64,000 bases of DNA from Neobacillus soli NBRC 102451 (GTDB lineage: Bacteria; Bacillota; Bacilli; Bacillales; Cytobacillaceae). The stretch covers positions 1 to 64,000 of the forward strand of contig NZ_BCVI01000007.1 of NCBI RefSeq assembly GCF_001591665.1, given 5' to 3'. Shown here piece after piece: positions 60,699 through 64,000 of the stretch. The position numbers and the translations under genes are program-made. Below the pieces are notes generated by a model, which saw only the letters and a list, made by a program, of their open reading frames with translations, had not been told where the DNA came from and made no database searches. Numbering within the stretch: position 1 is the first letter of the stretch; each line of letters starts with the position of its first letter.

Positions 60699-61430
60699 TT
60701 AAATGGTTGTTCGATCACCATAATTTTTCCTAATGGAATGCACGATGAATGTACCCAAAAAGATTGCGATTAGGATACTAAAGAATATGAAATCATCCAA
60801 ACGGAATCCGAATGCGGCAGTAATCATTTTTATACCAATACTGGCAATTAAGACAAAGGCAGTTGTTTCAAATTCTGGTACCTTTTCAATTAATGCCAGG
60901 AATAATTGAGCTGCTCCGCGCATCATTAAGATTCCAAGCACACCACCTAAAAATAATACCCATACTTGATTTGATACACCGAATGCTGCAATCACACTAT
61001 CAAAGCTAAAGGCGATGTCCATTAACTCAACTGTCAAAACAGTTCGCCAAAAACTGACTTTTTTATTTTGGACCTCGTCTTCTTCTTCATTTTTCTTAAT
61101 AAAGTTTTGAAAAACGATCCAGAGCAGATAGTGACCGCAGACAATTTTTATCCATGCAATATTTATGATGGAAACCCCTAAACCAATCGCTACGATACGA
61201 AAAAAATAAGCACCAAAAATCCCATAGAATAATGCTTTCTTTCGCTGATCTTTCGGCAGGTGTTTCACCATAACCGCTAAAACAATGGCGTTATCGGCGG
61301 ATAATAATCCCTCAAGAATAATAAGTGTACCAATGACTCCCCAGCTGGCGGGATTAGAAAATACTTTTTCAAAAGCCTCTAATGAAAAAAAAGTACTATA
61401 ACTATTGAATATTTCCTGTAGGAACTCCAT
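60699..61430 (-). CDS. TerC-family integral membrane protein
   Basis: 243 residues, about seven membrane helices. TerC motifs: ILEGLLSADNAIVLAVMVKHLP in the first half and ELMDIAFSFDSVIAAFG in the second, each with conserved Asp in the membrane plane for metal ions. B. subtilis paralogues YceF, YkoY and MeeF/MeeY export Mn2+, in part to metallate secreted enzymes (known). No yybP-ykoY manganese riboswitch was seen in the leader. RBS GGGGAGAAAGGAAG. Confidence 0.9.
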   Translation of the reverse strand: MEFLQEIFNSYSTFFSLEAFEKVFSNPASWGVIGTLIILEGLLSADNAIVLAVMVKHLPKDQRKKALFYGIFGAYFFRIVAIGLGVSIINIAWIKIVCGHYLLWIVFQNFIKKNEEEDEVQNKKVSFWRTVLTVELMDIAFSFDSVIAAFGVSNQVWVLFLGGVLGILMMRGAAQLFLALIEKVPEFETTAFVLIASIGIKMITAAFGFRLDDFIFFSILIAIFLGTFIVHSIRKNYGDRTTI

Positions 61431-61571
61431 TCGTCTTCCTTTCTCCCCTTTAAATGGTTTATTTACTTCCCTTGCCCTGGCTTGTCCTCTTATGATGATT
61501 TCACTTATCGGTGTTTGGTCATCCTAATCTAAATGTATGTAAGGTTCATGAATATATGAATGAAAACCTTC

Positions 61572-61835
61572 TTAAAACGCAAGCCAAGATAGATAAATAC
61601 ACAGAATGGCGGCAGTAAGGAGAATGATCATTGTTACAAGATTCCTTCGAAATTTAATACCATACGCACAAAAGAAAATAGCTGCAGCAAATTTGGAAAT
61701 ACTTCGAAAATAAGCTTGATTCGAGAAAAATGAACTGCTGAAAATAATCGAAATAAGCAAAGTTGTAGAAATTAGTATTTTAAACCACCAAGGCTCATTT
61801 AAGAATTGCTTAATCATAAATGTGATCCGCTGCAT
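61572..61835 (-). CDS. Small membrane protein, unknown
   Basis: 87 residues from ATG 61835 (MQRITFMIKQFLNEPWWF), with GGAGGGAG upstream at long spacing; a longer open frame begins at 61874 without RBS. Three short membrane helices (about 18-32, 45-62, 66-85). Not recognised. Confidence 0.55.
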   Translation of the reverse strand: MQRITFMIKQFLNEPWWFKILISTTLLISIIFSSSFFSNQAYFRSISKFAAAIFFCAYGIKFRRNLVTMIILLTAAILCIYLSWLAF

Positions 61836-61882
61836 GTCGGTTGTTACTCCCTCCAAGAAACTATTAAATTTCATTTCTTATC

Positions 61883-61914
61883 AAAAAAGAATGGCCGATA
61901 TGCAGCCATTCTTT
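61883..61914. terminator. Terminator of the 61951 small gene
   Basis: Stem AAAGAATGGC (61886-61895) / GCCATTCTTT (61905-61914); minus-strand T6. Confidence 0.75.
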
Positions 61915-61950
61915 AACTAATTTTTTTTCATCGGTAATGTGCATTAATGA

Positions 61951-62058
61951 TTATTTTTTCGGCATTCTCGACAACTTAATGAAAACTCCCAAACCCGCAA
62001 AAAAGAATCCTAAACAGAATAAACTACCTGGACTTCCCCAAACAATATCATTGATCAC
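61951..62058 (-). CDS. Small single-helix membrane protein, 35 residues
   Basis: GTG start at 62058, 7 bases after GTGGGGGT. Translation begins MINDIVWGSPGSLFCLGFFF and ends with a basic tail (IKLSRMPKK), so one membrane helix (about 10-28) with the C terminus inside by the positive-inside rule. Terminator follows. Family not recognised but composition and signals are those of a real small gene. Confidence 0.65.
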   Translation of the reverse strand: MINDIVWGSPGSLFCLGFFFAGLGVFIKLSRMPKK

Positions 62059-62140
62059 ATTAAATACCCCCACTATATGTAATTACAGTACTATTTTACC
62101 ATGTATACCGAATTATTAGGTATTTTCTTTTTAATATAGA

Positions 62141-62157
62141 GTGACTATTACAGTCAC
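62141..62157 (-). terminator. Weak terminator of the 62177 gene
   Basis: GTGACT (62141-62146) / AGTCAC (62152-62157), 19 bases after the stop; T-poor tail. Confidence 0.4.
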
Positions 62158-62176
62158 CCCCATTATCTTCATAACT

Positions 62177-62359
62177 TTATAATCCCTTGAAAAATAGAGC
62201 ACAAATAGCTAAAATGATTAATCCAATAACGATAAATGGACCGACACCTGTGCTATATACAATGTAAATGGTAATGTGGCGAAAAGCATTCACAATTAGA
62301 TATAGGAATAAAACAACAGACAAAAAAGTGATTAGAGGCATATTTTTATTTCTTTTCAA
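62177..62359 (-). CDS. Small membrane protein, two helices
   Basis: 60 residues, TTG start after AAAGGGG; an ATG six codons downstream is an alternative. Two membrane helices (about 9-25 and 36-56) joined by RHITIYIVYSTGVG. Not recognised. Monocistronic. Confidence 0.6.
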   Translation of the reverse strand: MKRNKNMPLITFLSVVLFLYLIVNAFRHITIYIVYSTGVGPFIVIGLIILAICALFFKGL

Positions 62360-62579
62360 AAATGCCAGCCCCTTTGTGGAAGCTCATTAACAAATAAGGA
62401 AAAGGAATCCAAATAATAATAGGTTCGTCATTTTTCAAGTGTTATAGCTTTACTTTTATAAATTAAAGTCCGTTAATAAATCTATGTTTTCCACATCTTG
62501 TCTTATTCTAAAGGATAAATTATTTTTTCTTCAATGTACCTTTGGAACAACCTGTAACTGAGCGGTAATATAGGATGCT

Positions 62580-63788
62580 CTACTTTACAGGTGAAACCTT
62601 TCTCTTCCTAGCACTGTTTAAATCATTCGCATTCCAATACGCCATGCCAGTTGCTACCAAAAGTAGCACCCCAGTCACAATAAATACACTTTGGATGGGG
62701 AAAATCCCACCAAGGAAGCCTCCAATCATCGGACCTGTCATCCCGCCGATTTGGTTGGCCGTTTGGTTCAAACTAAATGCCCTGCCGCGGAAGTCATCCG
62801 GGGTTGACTTGACTACAAGACCATTTAAAGCCGGGTAAACCGCACAGAAGAATATTCCAAACACAAAGCGGATCATCGAAAATCCCCAAATTTGACTGAA
62901 CAGAATTTGCGCTAATGTTCCAAGGCCGCCACCTAATAACCCAATAAATAGAACGCGTTGGAATCCTACTTTGTCAGCCCACTTCCCCCAAACAGGAGCA
63001 AATAAGGCACTTGCGATTCCGGGAAGCGAGAACACAACACCGGCTAATAAGGAAGCCTTATCAGTAGAACCACCCAGTTTCACGATATATAAAGGAAGCA
63101 CTGGTTCAATCGTCATGACCGAACAACTAGTTACGACCGTGAGAATAAGGACAAGCATGAACGGACGATTGTTGAGTGCAATTTTAAAGTCATTTTTAAC
63201 AGAGCCCTTTTCCTTGCTCGGCGTAAAATTTTCCTCGATTACCCAAAAAATAATCAGGAGGGTCGAGAAGAAAACGATGATGCCTGCACTGGCAAATGCC
63301 CATCGATTCCCAACAAGGTGAGCAATCCCACCGCCCAATAAGGGTCCAAGGATCCCGCCTGATGCCGACGCGGAAGATATCAAAGAAAGTGCATAGCCCA
63401 CCTTATTACTGGGCGTATTAGTACCAATCAGAGCGATTGCACCAGGAATAAATCCACTTAATAATCCCTGCATGAGTCGTAATCCTAATATTTGATAGGG
63501 ATTCGTAACAAAAGCCATTAACGTATAGATAATAAAGAGGGCAAATCCTGCCCGAACAATCATCGGTTTTCTGCCATATTTATCGGCCATTCTCCCCCAA
63601 AACGGCGAGGCAATCGCTCCGGCAAAAAAAGCCGAACTAAATAATAGGCCTGACCACAACTCCGTATGTTCGTTCACACCAATTTGCAGAAGGAAAATTG
63701 GCAAAAAGGGAATAACCATGGAAAAGCTCGCTGCTGTAAAAAAGACCCCAATCCAAAGTACCCATAAATTACGTTTCCACCTTAGCAC
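62580..63788 (-). CDS. MFS multidrug-type exporter, 12 helices
   Basis: 402 residues from GTG 63788 (reads MLRWKRNLWVLWIGVF), with GGGAG upstream; the frame is open 21 codons further to an ATG at 63851 without RBS. Twelve membrane helices. Motif A GRMADKYGRKPMIV and its second-half copy GKWADKVGFQRVLF; motif C SGGILGPLLGGGIA marks drug/H+ antiporters of the DHA1 group (NorA, Bmr, MdtG-like). No regulator is next to it. Confidence 0.88.
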   Translation of the reverse strand: MLRWKRNLWVLWIGVFFTAASFSMVIPFLPIFLLQIGVNEHTELWSGLLFSSAFFAGAIASPFWGRMADKYGRKPMIVRAGFALFIIYTLMAFVTNPYQILGLRLMQGLLSGFIPGAIALIGTNTPSNKVGYALSLISSASASGGILGPLLGGGIAHLVGNRWAFASAGIIVFFSTLLIIFWVIEENFTPSKEKGSVKNDFKIALNNRPFMLVLILTVVTSCSVMTIEPVLPLYIVKLGGSTDKASLLAGVVFSLPGIASALFAPVWGKWADKVGFQRVLFIGLLGGGLGTLAQILFSQIWGFSMIRFVFGIFFCAVYPALNGLVVKSTPDDFRGRAFSLNQTANQIGGMTGPMIGGFLGGIFPIQSVFIVTGVLLLVATGMAYWNANDLNSARKRKVSPVK

Positions 63789-64000
63789 GCTGTTCCATCT
63801 CCCAAATGATTGATCAAAGAATTGATAATCTATATCTTTTCCTATAATCATTTTTTCTTTTGTTTGTTAATAATAGCATAATGTTCATTTATTTTCATTT
63901 CCGAAATATTCGATTATCGAAACGAAGTGGGTGGAATAAGAGAATCATTAAGTATAATGACCTGTTATTTCGCATGTTTTTCAATACCAAATTCACAGCG

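Noticed and set aside
61431..61560. Manganese (yybP-ykoY) riboswitch before terC
   Set aside because: The conserved leader elements were not found in this stretch.
1..64000. tRNA or rRNA genes
   Set aside because: No cloverleaf with the GGTTCGA-type T-loop motif or rRNA stretch was recognised by eye; a covariance-model scan would settle this.

Overview
The window looks like chromosomal DNA of an aerobic, low-GC, endospore-forming Firmicute of the Bacillaceae (Bacillus/Neobacillus-like). The basis is strong GGAGG-type ribosome binding sites with many TTG and GTG starts, A/T-rich intergenic DNA, rho-independent terminators after most genes, and many recognisable Bacillus families: CotH, CotB-like coat proteins, GerPA/GerPF-like proteins, YlxY, YtaF, bacillopeptidase F, OpuA with GbsR, a T-box-controlled ilvA, and RodA. 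No rRNA, tRNA, complete prophage, insertion sequence or CRISPR array was recognised.

Layout. 1-4.5 kb is a spore-coat locus: a truncated Gly-Ser-Arg repeat protein runs off the left edge and is divergent from the coat kinase gene cotH, which is followed by a CotB-like gene and two genes for related small beta-domain coat-like proteins. 4.5-16 kb is a mixture of single-gene units: PAP2 phosphatase, nitronate monooxygenase, DUF4236, DUF2500, DCC oxidoreductase, YlxY-like deacetylase, DUF2935, SRAP/YedK, three GerP-like genes, a YugO-type K+ channel and a GNAT. 16-24 kb carries a Gly/Tyr-repeat protein, an orphan G39P-like helicase-loader inhibitor, a decaying ECF-sigma/PadR/FtsW-like/NlpC-P60 operon, a SET protein, a truncated VOC gene, YbaK, SUKH and DUF1992. 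24-31 kb holds the glycine betaine system opuAA-opuAB-opuAC with divergent gbsR, a YebC-type regulator (YeeI), and ilvA behind an isoleucine-type T-box. 31-42 kb is transport and catabolism: two tandem M20 amidohydrolases behind an MFS gene, a FUSC protein, another MFS and an orphan PAS histidine kinase. 42-50 kb has the large secreted protease Bpr, a Cys/Pro-rich coat-like protein, a prolyl aminopeptidase, two small genes, a HEIGH-motif membrane protein and an ACR3 remnant. 50-64 kb has cell-envelope genes (RodA/FtsW, LCP), an HTH-DUF1232 regulator, YtaF, a transglutaminase-like lipid-anchored or secreted protein, a Tet(M)-like GTPase, a 52-bp tandem repeat, a PadR/HAAS pair, TerC and an MFS exporter.

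Functional threads. Several parts serve the spore: the cotH cluster, the GerP-like triplet, the Gly/Tyr and Cys/Pro repeat proteins, YlxY and YtaF. Three of the coat-like genes have sequences close to the sigma-K -10 consensus (CATAnnnT). The most interesting inference is that the Gly-Ser-Arg repeat protein is the CotG-position substrate of the CotH kinase, because the CotB-like protein here has an acidic tail in place of the Ser/Lys/Arg tail known from B. subtilis.

Two themes concern genome dynamics. A 15-bp palindrome (TGGTGTCAGGCACCA) recurs between genes at eight loci (nine copies), sometimes inside terminators, and two loci share a longer composite form. Gene decay is also visible: an amber codon in a sigma factor gene, a one-base frameshift in an FtsW-like gene, and stubs of NlpC/P60, VOC and ACR3 genes.
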